Part shown: positions 16,789-25,596 of the stretch, piece after piece
Position numbering within the stretch: position 1 is the stretch's first letter
Layout of the letters: each line of letters opens with the position of its first letter
DNA from: Turneriella sp942492915
Lineage (GTDB): Bacteria > Spirochaetota > Leptospiria > Turneriellales > Turneriellaceae
Direction of reading: 5' to 3'
Assembly: GCA_942492915.1 (NCBI GenBank)
Contig: OW818662.1
Coordinates: 2,914,001-2,978,000 of the forward strand
DNA: 64,000 bases
The notes under the pieces: generated by a model
Told to the model about the DNA's origin: nothing
What the model saw: the letters and a program-made list of their open reading frames with translations, nothing else
Database searches by the model: none
Translations under genes and position numbers: made by a program

Positions 16789-17895
16789 ATGCTCGTCGCA
16801 CCGTCGAGCAAAGCAGACTTGATCGGCATTGACAGAAAGTTTCACATCACCGGGCGATACAACATGTACCTGCAGAGGCAGCACAGCGACGGTTCTTACG
16901 CACGCTTCACCGACTACGGCGCACGACTCGTGGCGCTGGGAGTGCCCGACCGTAACGGCAATACCATCGATGTCGTCACGGGTTATGACACGCTCGACGG
17001 CTACCTGACCGGCGCGAGGTTTTTCGGCGCCAACGTCGGCCCGTTTGCGAACCGCATCAGAAATGCAAGTTTCACAATCGACGGTGTCGAATATCGTTTC
17101 AAGCCCAACGGCGGCGCACACCTGTTGCACAGCGGCGAGCGTGGGCTTGACTCAATGCTATGGAATTGCACCCGTGGTGAGCGCAGTCGAACCATAGCTA
17201 CTGCCGACGGATTCGAATTCACCTACCACAGCCCCGACGGCGAGTTTGGTTTTCCCGGTCCGGTTGAATATGTTATTAACTATACCTTTACCGCCGGCCC
17301 GACTCTGAAGATCGAATACCGTGCGCACCCGACAAAGGCCACGCACCTCAATCTGGCTCACCATTCATATTTCAATCTCGCAGGCCACGAAGCCGGCACC
17401 ATCGAAGACCACATGGTGCAAATTAATGCCGATGAATATCTCGAAGTCGATGAGGATTTCATACCAACCGGTAACAGGCTCGCAGTTCAAGGCACACCGC
17501 TTGACTTACGAGATCCTACCCTGATCGCAGACCGGCTCACTTCAGATTTTGCCCCGTTACGCGCCAGCGGGGGATTTGACCAGTGCTTTGTTATTAACTA
17601 TGCAGATTCGCCGACCGCCGATGGGCTCAGGCAGTGCGCGAGGATGACCAGCGCGCAGACCGGCATAGCTATGGAAATCCATAGCAGCTACCCGGGGCTT
17701 CAGTTCTACACCGCGAACCACGACCTGCCGCCCGTTCTGGGCAAAGGCGGTGCAGTCTATCGCAAACACGGCTCATTCTGCGTCGAGCCACAGTTTTTCC
17801 CGAATTCGCCGAACATTGCGCATTTTCCCCCCACACTCGTGCGACCGGGTGAGATCTACCTGCAGGTAGTGGAGTTCAGATTTTCAGTGGTTTGA
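16789..17895 (+). CDS. galM: Aldose 1-epimerase (galactose mutarotase)
   Basis: GalM interconverts alpha and beta anomers of galactose. The 368-residue protein has the family core: DYGARLVALGVPDRNG (42-57), VGPFANRI (83-90), catalytic His in LAHHSYFNLAGH (H191/H192), GGFDQCF (261-267) and the active-site Glu in FCVEPQFFPNSPN near the C-terminus. ATG 16789 is chosen because homology continues upstream of the next Met at 16864, although no strong RBS is visible. An 18-base palindrome lies in frame at 17668-17685 and encodes AMEIHS. Confidence 0.9.
   Translation: MLVAPSSKADLIGIDRKFHITGRYNMYLQRQHSDGSYARFTDYGARLVALGVPDRNGNTIDVVTGYDTLDGYLTGARFFGANVGPFANRIRNASFTIDGVEYRFKPNGGAHLLHSGERGLDSMLWNCTRGERSRTIATADGFEFTYHSPDGEFGFPGPVEYVINYTFTAGPTLKIEYRAHPTKATHLNLAHHSYFNLAGHEAGTIEDHMVQINADEYLEVDEDFIPTGNRLAVQGTPLDLRDPTLIADRLTSDFAPLRASGGFDQCFVINYADSPTADGLRQCARMTSAQTGIAMEIHSSYPGLQFYTANHDLPPVLGKGGAVYRKHGSFCVEPQFFPNSPNIAHFPPTLVRPGEIYLQVVEFRFSVV
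17668..17685. repeat. In-gene palindrome GCTATGGAAATCCATAGC (in galM)
   Basis: Two 8-bp arms flank a central AA. The palindrome encodes AMEIHS (residues 294-299) inside galM. Near-identical palindromes occur in galK (20529) and in the histidine phosphatase (38749 and 39005). Confidence 0.6.
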
Positions 17896-17973
17896 TTACC
17901 TGCGGCGTTCGATGGAGGGCATTGGCACAAATGGCAATTGACACTGTGGCAAACGGGCAGCATACAGAATGCG

Positions 17974-18621
17974 ATGAAATCACGTTTAAGCCGCCAGCAT
18001 TTCTTTGTTTTGCTGCTGTCAGGCGTGGTGCATGTTCAGGCGAAACCTGTGAAACCACAAAAAACCGAAACGAAACGAACCTGCATCGAATCGTGGCACG
18101 TCGAACGCGACGATAACCCGTGGTCGGGCCTCACGTCAACCGCCGAAGCCGAAACGCGCACCTATCGCATTAGATCGGCAGCAGCAAAAGGCGACGAGAA
18201 GAATCTCATCAAGGCGATCAAGGACCTTGTGCCGGCAAATGAGATTATTTTATTGCGCACGCCAAACGCGGTAGAGGTGACCATAAACAAGAAATACTTC
18301 GGCGATCTGACGCGGCAAGACGCGACACGCGGCACGTTCACTGAAGGCGGTCTCATCGGCACCGCAACGCCCCATACCCTGAAAATCTTCACGCCTCGCC
18401 AGATTTTCGCTCTGCTGCTGCAATACCAGATCATTTTGACCTACGCGCATATCGAGGCGGATATATGCCTCATACGCGAGCAAACGCAGAACGGTCTGTA
18501 CTCCGCAACTCTCACGGGAGAGCACACGTATTACACCAACTCGCGTAACGTTTCTTCTTTTGGTTTCGAGTTCACGCTCAATGAAAAGACAGGTGAAATG
18601 CGGGTGGCGCGGCCGAAATGA
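17974..18621 (+). CDS. Secreted protein of the sugar cluster, unknown
   Basis: From the ATG at 17974 the protein is 215 residues with a signal peptide (MKSRLSRQHFFVLLLSGVVHVQA) and a hydrophilic mature part. No domain is recognised. Segments such as DEKNLIKAIKDLVPANEIILL and a run of short strands near the C-terminus suggest a mixed alpha/beta fold. Its stop overlaps the symporter start in an ATGA arrangement, so it is translationally coupled to sugar uptake and may be a periplasmic helper. That role is inferred from position only. Confidence 0.65.
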   Translation: MKSRLSRQHFFVLLLSGVVHVQAKPVKPQKTETKRTCIESWHVERDDNPWSGLTSTAEAETRTYRIRSAAAKGDEKNLIKAIKDLVPANEIILLRTPNAVEVTINKKYFGDLTRQDATRGTFTEGGLIGTATPHTLKIFTPRQIFALLLQYQIILTYAHIEADICLIREQTQNGLYSATLTGEHTYYTNSRNVSSFGFEFTLNEKTGEMRVARPK

Positions 18622-20243
18622 AATTCAGCACTCTTGATTTCGCGATCGTCGGCGCTTATTTTGCGCTGATTCTGGGCGTCGGCCTCTGGGTCTCGCGCAA
18701 AAAACCCGGCGCAGAACAGAATGCCGCAGATTATTTTCTCGCAGGCAAAGGCCTCAGCTGGTGGGTAATCGGCGCGTCGCTCATCGCTTCGAACATTTCG
18801 GCCGAACAGTTCATCGGCATGTCGGGTTCGGGTTTTGCGATCGGCATGGGCATCGCGAGCTATGAGTTTATGGCGGCGATCACGCTGATTATCGTCGCGG
18901 TCTTCTTCATGCCGATCTTTCTCAAGATGGGCATCTACACCATGCCCGAATACCTTGCACGCCGCTATGACGGCCGCGTCAAAACGACGATGGCGGTTTT
19001 CTGGCTTTTGGTTTTCGTATTCGTGAATCTTTCGTCGATACTCTACCTCGGCGCTCTCACCATCAAGAATGTGATGTTCGATGGTGCGGATATAGTTCTT
19101 TTCGGGCGCGCCGTCGACCCGCTGTTCATCGGCATCGTGTTGCTCGGCGCTTTTTCTGCCGCCTATTCAGTCTATGGCGGCCTCAAGTCGGTTGCCGTGA
19201 CCGACGTTATACAGGTTGTGTTCTTGATCGGCGGCGGTCTTATCACGACGTATATTGCCTTGCAATACGCGAGCGATAGCCACAACGCGGTCGATGGTCT
19301 TGTTAAACTGATGCGTAAAGCGCCCGAGAAGTTCGACATGATTCTCGCGAAAGATAATCCTCAATATAGCAACCTGCCCGGCATTAGCGTACTGATCGGC
19401 GGCATGTGGATTGCGAATCTCTATTACTGGGGTTGCAACCAGTACATTATACAGCGCGCGCTTGCGGGCAAAAGCGTTCGTGAGGCACAGACCGGCCTCG
19501 CCTTCGCGGGCGTGCTGAAGCTGCTGCTGCCCCTCATTGTCGTGATACCGGGAATCGTCGCGTTCGTGATCACGACCGACCCACAGAGCAAACACTTCGG
19601 CGAGATCGCGAAACCCGACGCCGCTTACCCGTGGCTGTTGCACAACTTTCTGCCGAATGGCATCAAGGGTCTCGCGTTCGCGGCGCTGATCGCCGCGATT
19701 GTGAGCTCGCTTGCTTCGATGATGAACAGCATCTCAACCATCTTCACGATGGATATCTACCACGGGCATTTCAATAAAGCGGCGACGCAGACGCACCTCG
19801 TGCGCGTCGGGCGCATTACGGCGGTCATCGCGCTCGCGATTTCGATACCCGTCGCGATTGCGCTGCAGAACCTCGACCAGGCCTTTCAGTTTATACAAGA
19901 ATTCACCGGTTTCGTGAGCCCCGGCGCGCTCGCCATTTTTCTGCTCGGCTTTTTCTGGAAACGCGCCACCGCCAACGGTGCGCTGCTCGCGGCTTTCGGC
20001 ACTTTCGTCTTTTCGCTTCTGCTCAAGGCCGCGCTGCCGCAGATACCGTTTCTTGATCGTATGATGCTCGTGTTCGCTCTCTGCGTGCTGGTCATGGTCG
20101 TCAGCGCGCTGATTGAGAAGCGCCCGGCCGATACGCACACGCTTGCTACCGAGCCGGGAATGTTTGCGACGAGCTTTGGGTTCAAGGTGACATCCGCAGT
20201 GATCGTCGGCGTGCTTGCGGTCATCTACAGCGTTTGGTGGTAA
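18618..20243 (+). CDS. Sodium/sugar symporter (SSS family, SGLT-like)
   Basis: This 541-residue inner-membrane transporter belongs to the solute:sodium symporter family and is close to vSGLT-type Na+/galactose carriers. The N-terminus has the ADYFLAGKGLSWWVIGASLIASNISAEQFIGMSGSGFA core (about 35-75), followed by about 14 TM segments. The position between galM and galK supports galactose or a related hexose as substrate. Its start overlaps the upstream stop, and its stop is one base before the galK ATG, so the four genes form one transcription unit. Confidence 0.92.
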   Translation: MKFSTLDFAIVGAYFALILGVGLWVSRKKPGAEQNAADYFLAGKGLSWWVIGASLIASNISAEQFIGMSGSGFAIGMGIASYEFMAAITLIIVAVFFMPIFLKMGIYTMPEYLARRYDGRVKTTMAVFWLLVFVFVNLSSILYLGALTIKNVMFDGADIVLFGRAVDPLFIGIVLLGAFSAAYSVYGGLKSVAVTDVIQVVFLIGGGLITTYIALQYASDSHNAVDGLVKLMRKAPEKFDMILAKDNPQYSNLPGISVLIGGMWIANLYYWGCNQYIIQRALAGKSVREAQTGLAFAGVLKLLLPLIVVIPGIVAFVITTDPQSKHFGEIAKPDAAYPWLLHNFLPNGIKGLAFAALIAAIVSSLASMMNSISTIFTMDIYHGHFNKAATQTHLVRVGRITAVIALAISIPVAIALQNLDQAFQFIQEFTGFVSPGALAIFLLGFFWKRATANGALLAAFGTFVFSLLLKAALPQIPFLDRMMLVFALCVLVMVVSALIEKRPADTHTLATEPGMFATSFGFKVTSAVIVGVLAVIYSVWW

Positions 20244-20244
20244 C

Positions 20245-21390
20245 ATGGTCGCGAACGAAATTCTACTAAAGGCCTTCGCAGAACGCTTTGGCGGCGCGAC
20301 CACGCTGTATGCAGCCCCAGGGCGCGTGAACCTGATCGGCGAACACACCGACTACAATATGGGCTTTGTGTTGCCGGGCGCGATCGACAAGGGCATCAGC
20401 GTCGCGATTCGGTTGAACGGCAAGAAGACCTACCGCGTCGCGGCTCTCGATTTTGGCGAAGAGGTGACCTTCGCCGCCGATGGCCAGAAGCTGCCGCAGG
20501 CCTGGGCCAACTACATTCTAGGCGTAGTTATGGAATTCCATAGCAGGTGTTTTGCCGTGCCGGGGTTTGACGCTGTGTTCGCGGGCGACGTGCCCGTCGG
20601 CGGCGGCATGTCGTCTTCAGCAGCGCTCGAAAGCGCGTTTGCCTTCGCCATCAACGATCTCGGCAACTTCGGCATGGCACGCCGCGAGCTCGCCGAAATC
20701 GGCCAGGCCGCCGAACACAAATACGCGGGGGTGCGCTGCGGCATTATGGACCAGTTCGCCTCGCTGCACGGCGCCAAAGACCAGCTGATAAAACTCGACT
20801 GCCGTTCGCTCGAATACGAACTCGTGCCCTTTCACCTGCCTGGCTACCGCGTCGTGCTGCTCGACACAAAAGTGAAACACTCGCTCGCATCTTCAGAATA
20901 TAACACACGCCGCGGCGAATGCGAAGCGGGCGTCAAAGTTCTGCAAAAGTTGAACACACAGGTTCACAGCCTTCGCGATGCGGATCTAGCTATGCTCGAA
21001 GCCGCCCGTTCACAAATCGATGCGGCGACCTTCACACGCTGCCAGTACGTCATTGAAGAGAATGCGCGGGTCTTAAATGCCGTCTCTCACCTCAAAGCCG
21101 GCGACATTGCCGCATTCGGGCAAGAGATGTACGCGAGCCACGAAGGCCTCTCAAAGAAATACGACGTAAGCTGCGCCGAACTCGATCTGCTCGTCGATGT
21201 GGCCAGAGAATGCGGCGTCACCGGGGCACGCATGATGGGCGGCGGGTTTGGTGGATGCACGATTAATGTGGTGGCAGAAGATTCATTCGAAGATTTTTTA
21301 GCGAACGTACGGCTGGACTTTTCAGAGAAATTCAGGCGGGAGCCTGTGGTTTATGACGTCGCCATTGCTGATGGCGCGCGCCGGTTCTAA
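20245..21390 (+). CDS. galK: Galactokinase
   Basis: GalK phosphorylates galactose to galactose-1-phosphate. The 381-residue GHMP kinase has APGRVNLIGEHTDYN at 24-38, the ATP loop VPVGGGMSSSAALES at about 110-125, the catalytic Asp in GIMDQFASLHG and the C-terminal GGGFGGCTINVV motif. The ATG at 20245 follows the symporter stop with a GGTGG upstream. The in-frame palindrome at 20529 replaces residues usually read as YELQKRG with MEFHSRC. The stop overlaps the convergent EAL gene stop. Confidence 0.95.
   Translation: MVANEILLKAFAERFGGATTLYAAPGRVNLIGEHTDYNMGFVLPGAIDKGISVAIRLNGKKTYRVAALDFGEEVTFAADGQKLPQAWANYILGVVMEFHSRCFAVPGFDAVFAGDVPVGGGMSSSAALESAFAFAINDLGNFGMARRELAEIGQAAEHKYAGVRCGIMDQFASLHGAKDQLIKLDCRSLEYELVPFHLPGYRVVLLDTKVKHSLASSEYNTRRGECEAGVKVLQKLNTQVHSLRDADLAMLEAARSQIDAATFTRCQYVIEENARVLNAVSHLKAGDIAAFGQEMYASHEGLSKKYDVSCAELDLLVDVARECGVTGARMMGGGFGGCTINVVAEDSFEDFLANVRLDFSEKFRREPVVYDVAIADGARRF
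20529..20542. repeat. In-gene palindrome TATGGAATTCCATA (in galK)
   Basis: This is a perfect 14-bp palindrome followed by GCAGG. It encodes VMEFHSR within GalK and has the same core and flank as the galM copy. Confidence 0.6.
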
Positions 21391-22601
21391 GCCCCGAGCC
21401 GCTGCTGAATCGCACTCGCGGTCAGCGGCGGTGAGAAAAAATAACCCTGCGCATGCTTGCAGCCCAGGCTTTCGAGAATACGCACTTGCTGCAAGGTCTC
21501 AACACCTTCGGCGATGACATCGATGTCGAGCGCCTGAGCCAGCTCGATGATTGCCTTGCAGATGCGCTCGCTTTCTTTTTTGAGACCGAGCCCTTTTACA
21601 AACGAACGATCGATTTTGAGGGCCGCCGGCTGGTACTCTTGCAGGTACTGCAGGCTTGAATAGCCTGTACCAAAATCATCGAGCAAGATACTGAAGCCGC
21701 GCGCGGCGCAGTCGCGTATCCAACCGGCAACCTGCTCTGATTGAAACAGGTTGCGTTCAAGCATCTCGAGTTTCACGTGTTTCGGATCGATGCCGTGCCC
21801 ATCGACAGATTCGGTGAGCCGGGGTAAGAAAGACAGGTTCTCCATCTGGCGGCGCGCCAGATTGAAACTGAGCGTCAGCCCGTCGGCAGCGCTCTTGCGA
21901 AATGTCATAAAATCTTTCAGACCGCTTTCAATAACCCACGCGCCAATTGGCACGATGAGCGACGTCGCTTCTGCGAGAGGCATAAATGCCGCCGGCAGAA
22001 TTTCGCCACGCGTCGGGCTTTTCCAGCGGATGAGAGCTTCGAGCCCAGAGATGCGCTGCGTTTTCAGATCGCAGATCGGCTGGTAGACAAGCCTGAACTC
22101 GTTATTGCGCATCGCGGCCTTCAGCTCAGCCTCGAGTTTGATCATTTCAATGGCTTCGGCTATCTTGCGTTGCGCGGTATCGGCAGCGTCTGCCTGCGCG
22201 CGCGTGTAAGGACCGTAACCTGCGCGCGAACGCTCAACCTCTGAACGAAAGTGGCGCATGACAACGAACAGCACCATTCTGAGAATCGGATCAGCATCTG
22301 CGAGGCGTTCATCGACCTGCTGCTGCGTCACCACGGTGAGCAAGGTGTCGCTAAGCGCCGCGGCAGAAGCTGAGCGGGGTTGGCGATCGACCAGCGCCAG
22401 TTCGCCAAACAGAGCACCCGGGCCGAGACGATTGAGCACACGCTTTTCGCCGTCTAATTCAGTGTAGATTTCGACTTCACCCTCTTCGACAATGAAGGCG
22501 ATGTCTTGCATCTCACCCTCGCTAAAGATGCTTTCGCCTGATTTGAAGATGCGTTTGGCAGAGTGCGGCATAAGACGTTCAATCAGTCGTGAGGCGGACA
22601 A
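21387..22601 (-). CDS. Cyclic-nucleotide-binding EAL phosphodiesterase
   Basis: The 404-residue protein joins an N-terminal cNMP-binding domain (about 12-130) to a C-terminal EAL domain (about 155-400) that should hydrolyse c-di-GMP. The phosphate-binding cassette FGELALVDRQPRSASA (65-80) retains Gly-Glu and Arg. The EAL domain keeps EAL (188-190), NLARRQM, LEMLER, DDFGTGYSSL, KIDRSFV and EGVE, so activity is likely. cAMP binding could therefore control c-di-GMP breakdown. Two nucleotide cyclases in this window could supply the ligand. It is divergent from the KAS III gene. Confidence 0.9.
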   Translation of the reverse strand: MSASRLIERLMPHSAKRIFKSGESIFSEGEMQDIAFIVEEGEVEIYTELDGEKRVLNRLGPGALFGELALVDRQPRSASAAALSDTLLTVVTQQQVDERLADADPILRMVLFVVMRHFRSEVERSRAGYGPYTRAQADAADTAQRKIAEAIEMIKLEAELKAAMRNNEFRLVYQPICDLKTQRISGLEALIRWKSPTRGEILPAAFMPLAEATSLIVPIGAWVIESGLKDFMTFRKSAADGLTLSFNLARRQMENLSFLPRLTESVDGHGIDPKHVKLEMLERNLFQSEQVAGWIRDCAARGFSILLDDFGTGYSSLQYLQEYQPAALKIDRSFVKGLGLKKESERICKAIIELAQALDIDVIAEGVETLQQVRILESLGCKHAQGYFFSPPLTASAIQQRLGA

Positions 22602-22682
22602 TCGCCCGACCCATTATACTGTAAACCATATTCGGTCGCACCTCTCAGTTGACGGTTGTGGCGGCAACCGAAGTCAGTACGT

Positions 22683-23660
22683 ATGTTATCAAGAATCACG
22701 GGCGTCGGGGCATACATTCCTGAACGGCGGGTGACAAATACCGAACTGACGCAAATCATTGAAACTTCTGACGACTGGATTCAGCAGAATATCGGCGTCA
22801 AAACCCGGTCGCTGATTGCACCCGGTGAGACGATCGCCGACATGGGAACAAAGGCCGCGGCAGACGCACTTTTGAAATCCTCACGCAACGACGTCGCTCT
22901 TGTTATCTGCGCGACCAACTCACCCGATACCCTTTACCCTGCGACGGCCTGCCGCATCGCGAAAGATCTGAATTTGGGGCACGTCCCGGCATATGATTTA
23001 CAGGCAGGATGTACCGGTTTTCTGTATGCCATTGCACAGGCGAAGGCGGTCGTCGAAACGCAAGGCAAGTCTGTGCTTGTGGTTGGCAGCGACGCACTCT
23101 CAACCGGATTCAACTGGCATGACCGTAACGCGGTGCTGTTCGGCGATGGCGCGGGCGCGGTGGTACTTTCACCTTCTGACGAACCTGGCATTCTCGCGAT
23201 TGAAATCGGTGCAGAATACTCTGACGGTATTACACTGAAAACCCCGCTCGATTCGTCGCTCAGCTCACCGTTGCATTATCTTGAAGGCGAGCATGACAGG
23301 CGACCCGGTGATTGGTACACCAAGATGAACGGGCGAGCCATCATGAAACTCTCGCTCACTCACGTACCACGCGCGATCGATACGGTAATCCACCGCGCTG
23401 GTTTGAAACATTCAGAGATCCGTCATTTTTTGCCACACCAAACCAACAGGCACGTGATTCAAAAACTGGCCGACCATATCGGCTTTCCCGTAGGACAAAT
23501 TCCCGATGTGCTTTCACAGTACGGCTCGCTTTCGACTGCGGTGATCCCGGTCTCGCTGAGCATGGCGCTTGAAGCGGGCAAAATTCAACCGGGCGAAACA
23601 GTTCTCACCACCGCGTACGGAGCCGGATTCACCTACGGCGCAATGGTCATGCGCTGGTAA
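22683..23660 (+). CDS. KAS III / FabH-like ketosynthase with altered active site
   Basis: The 325-residue thiolase-fold protein is of FabH length and has the nucleophile C110 (LQAGCTGFLYAI) and H252 (LPHQTN). The usual catalytic Asn in GN-x-S is replaced by Ser282 in YGSLSTAVIPVSL. In FabH the Cys-His-Asn triad performs decarboxylating Claisen condensation, so the change suggests altered chemistry or substrate, such as acyl transfer. The start at 22683 gives MLSRITGVGAYIPERRV, which matches the family. fabH is therefore not assigned as a symbol. Confidence 0.85.
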   Translation: MLSRITGVGAYIPERRVTNTELTQIIETSDDWIQQNIGVKTRSLIAPGETIADMGTKAAADALLKSSRNDVALVICATNSPDTLYPATACRIAKDLNLGHVPAYDLQAGCTGFLYAIAQAKAVVETQGKSVLVVGSDALSTGFNWHDRNAVLFGDGAGAVVLSPSDEPGILAIEIGAEYSDGITLKTPLDSSLSSPLHYLEGEHDRRPGDWYTKMNGRAIMKLSLTHVPRAIDTVIHRAGLKHSEIRHFLPHQTNRHVIQKLADHIGFPVGQIPDVLSQYGSLSTAVIPVSLSMALEAGKIQPGETVLTTAYGAGFTYGAMVMRW

Positions 23661-23703
23661 ATACCGATTTACACGCCACCGCGTATAGATTACCCTTGAC
23701 GCT

Positions 23704-24627
23704 ATGCCACAGGCGGCCCCTGATCATGTACAGCCGCGCCGCGTTCTCGTGGTCGACGATTCTGAAGTTGAGAGCATGTACATCGAGGCACTGCTGCGGC
23801 CCGAGTTTACCGTCATCGTCGCGAACAACCTCATTGCTTTCTGGGCGCAGATGGCAGAAGAAGCTCCTGATCTCATTCTGATGGATGTGATGCTGAAAGA
23901 GATCTCGGGCTTCGAGCTCGCGCAGCAGATCAAACGCAACTCAGAGTACAATCCGATACCGATTATTTTTGTGACGTCGCTCGATCAGGCCAGCGACATC
24001 GAACGCGGTTTTGAAATTGGCGGGCACGACTACGTCAAAAAGCCGTTTCTCACACAAGAACTGCGTGCCCGCGTGCGTTCAGCGCTGCGGCTAAAAAATC
24101 TGGAACAAGACCTGCGCATGCGTTCGGTGACAGATTATCTTACGGGTGCGTACAATCGCCGCTATTTTTTCGAAGCGGTGACCGGCAATCTGAGCTATGC
24201 GCAGCGTATGCGGCGCAACCTCTGCATCGCGGTTCTCGATATCGACTGGTTCAAAAGAATCAACGACGAATACGGTCACGAAGCGGGTGACGCGGTGCTG
24301 GTGCACTTCACGCAGACGATACGCGACCAGATTCGCAAGTATGACATTCTTGCGCGTTTCGGGGGCGAAGAATTTGTGATTCAATTCTTTGACTGCACCA
24401 CGAACAAATGTATCGACATGCTGAGCCGCATACGCAACAAACTGGCCGAGTCGCCGTGCATGACTGCAGGCCGCAGCATTTCATATACATTTAGCGCGGG
24501 TCTCTCATCGCTCGATGAAATGTCGCCGGTAGACCCGATAGAGCGCATGATTGAAATTGCCGACAAGCGCCTTTACGAGGCGAAAGCCGCGGGGCGCAAT
24601 CGTTTCGTCACGGGCAATGCGGATTAA
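23704..24627 (+). CDS. Response regulator with GGDEF domain (PleD-type)
   Basis: The 307-residue protein has a receiver domain (about 12-130) with D18/D19, the phospho-acceptor D61 (LILMDVML) and Lys in VKKPF. A diguanylate cyclase domain follows at about 138-300 with GGEEF at 220-224. An RKYD motif five residues before GGEEF fits the inhibitory I-site. It should make c-di-GMP when phosphorylated. It starts 43 bases after the KAS III gene and could be co-transcribed with it. The partner histidine kinase is not obvious locally. Confidence 0.93.
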   Translation: MPQAAPDHVQPRRVLVVDDSEVESMYIEALLRPEFTVIVANNLIAFWAQMAEEAPDLILMDVMLKEISGFELAQQIKRNSEYNPIPIIFVTSLDQASDIERGFEIGGHDYVKKPFLTQELRARVRSALRLKNLEQDLRMRSVTDYLTGAYNRRYFFEAVTGNLSYAQRMRRNLCIAVLDIDWFKRINDEYGHEAGDAVLVHFTQTIRDQIRKYDILARFGGEEFVIQFFDCTTNKCIDMLSRIRNKLAESPCMTAGRSISYTFSAGLSSLDEMSPVDPIERMIEIADKRLYEAKAAGRNRFVTGNAD

Positions 24628-24713
24628 CCGCTGAAACCGGGTTGGCCGCCGTGTTGCAGATTCAACGCCACTTTGCCTTTTCAGCCTGTCTCATGACGGC
24701 ATAACTCCCCCAC

Positions 24714-25586
24714 ATGCGCGACATCATTCGCCTCGCGAAAGGCTCGATTATCTTTACTGTTGTCGTGACAGGCTTCACGGGAATGCTCATGGCAAGGCGG
24801 TCATTGCCGTCATTTTGGGAAACCTGCTGGGTTCTGCTTTCCCTTACCCTGTCTTCGGGCTCTTCGGCCATTATGAACAATCTACTCGACTACGAGATGG
24901 ATAAGCACATGCGCCGCACGATTTGGCGCTCTGAAGCGATCGATCGTTTGGGCAAACGCAATCTATGGGTGCTCGCACTCTCGATGTCGGCAATTTCGTT
25001 CGTGCCGCTGATACACTATGGCAGGCTCTACGCTGCAGTATTTACGGCACTTGCGATAGCGTCGTACGCGATCTGGTACACATTGTACCTCAAACGCCGC
25101 GGCCCATTCGGTGCCATCGTCGGGGGGCTACCCGGTGCACTGCCGGTGCTGATTGGCGCGTATGCGATTTCAGACCGTTTCGCGCCCGATATATGGTTGC
25201 TTTTTGCTTTTATGATGCTGTGGCAGCCTGCACACTTCTGGGCGTTGACGCTGAAAATTCAGGGCGAATACGAAAAAGGGGGAGTTCCAGTTTTGCCGTT
25301 AGTTTACGGTGATAGCTACACGCGCCTGTATATATTGATCTATGGACTGTCGTTACCGCCACTCGCGCTCGCAATCGGTCTTATCGCCGGCTACGGATAT
25401 ATCTACCACATCGGCAGTGCCTTTGCGTCTATCTATTACGTTGTCCGTACTGTTAAGGGAATCTATCAGCAAGAGCAATACGGCCGCGCGTTCTTTGCGT
25501 CGATCATTTACATGCTGGTGATCATGGTTCTTTTGAATCTCGATATTTTGCTTCACCTGCCCATGAATTTATTCATGGGCAGGTGA
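24714..25586 (+). CDS. ctaB: Protohaem IX farnesyltransferase
   Basis: CtaB converts haem B to haem O for cytochrome oxidase. The 290-residue UbiA-family membrane protein has the prenyl-diphosphate motif N55-xxx-D59-xxx-D63 (NNLLDYEMD) and the second family motif YTLYLKRRGPFGAIVGGLPGALP at about 122-144, with multiple TM segments. The last residues (LHLPMNLFMGR) are encoded by a 16-bp inverted repeat that covers the stop codon, so the natural C-terminus may have been rewritten by that element. Confidence 0.9.
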   Translation: MRDIIRLAKGSIIFTVVVTGFTGMLMARRSLPSFWETCWVLLSLTLSSGSSAIMNNLLDYEMDKHMRRTIWRSEAIDRLGKRNLWVLALSMSAISFVPLIHYGRLYAAVFTALAIASYAIWYTLYLKRRGPFGAIVGGLPGALPVLIGAYAISDRFAPDIWLLFAFMMLWQPAHFWALTLKIQGEYEKGGVPVLPLVYGDSYTRLYILIYGLSLPPLALAIGLIAGYGYIYHIGSAFASIYYVVRTVKGIYQQEQYGRAFFASIIYMLVIMVLLNLDILLHLPMNLFMGR

Positions 25587-25587
25587 A
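25552..25587 (+). repeat. 16-bp inverted repeat across the ctaB stop codon
   Basis: The arms TTCACCTGCCCATGAA (25552-25567) and TTCATGGGCAGGTGAA (25572-25587) are perfect and have a 4-base loop. The TGA stop (25584-25586) lies inside the right arm. The core TGCCCATGAAT recurs in the hairpin at 38483. There is no T-run after it, so it is not a classical terminator. Confidence 0.6.
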
Positions 25588-25596
25588 ATACCCGAC

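Noticed and set aside
16774..17130. An N-terminal extension of the thioesterase up to 17130
   Set aside because: The extra 119 residues are antisense to galM, and hotdog proteins of this type start near MANADF.
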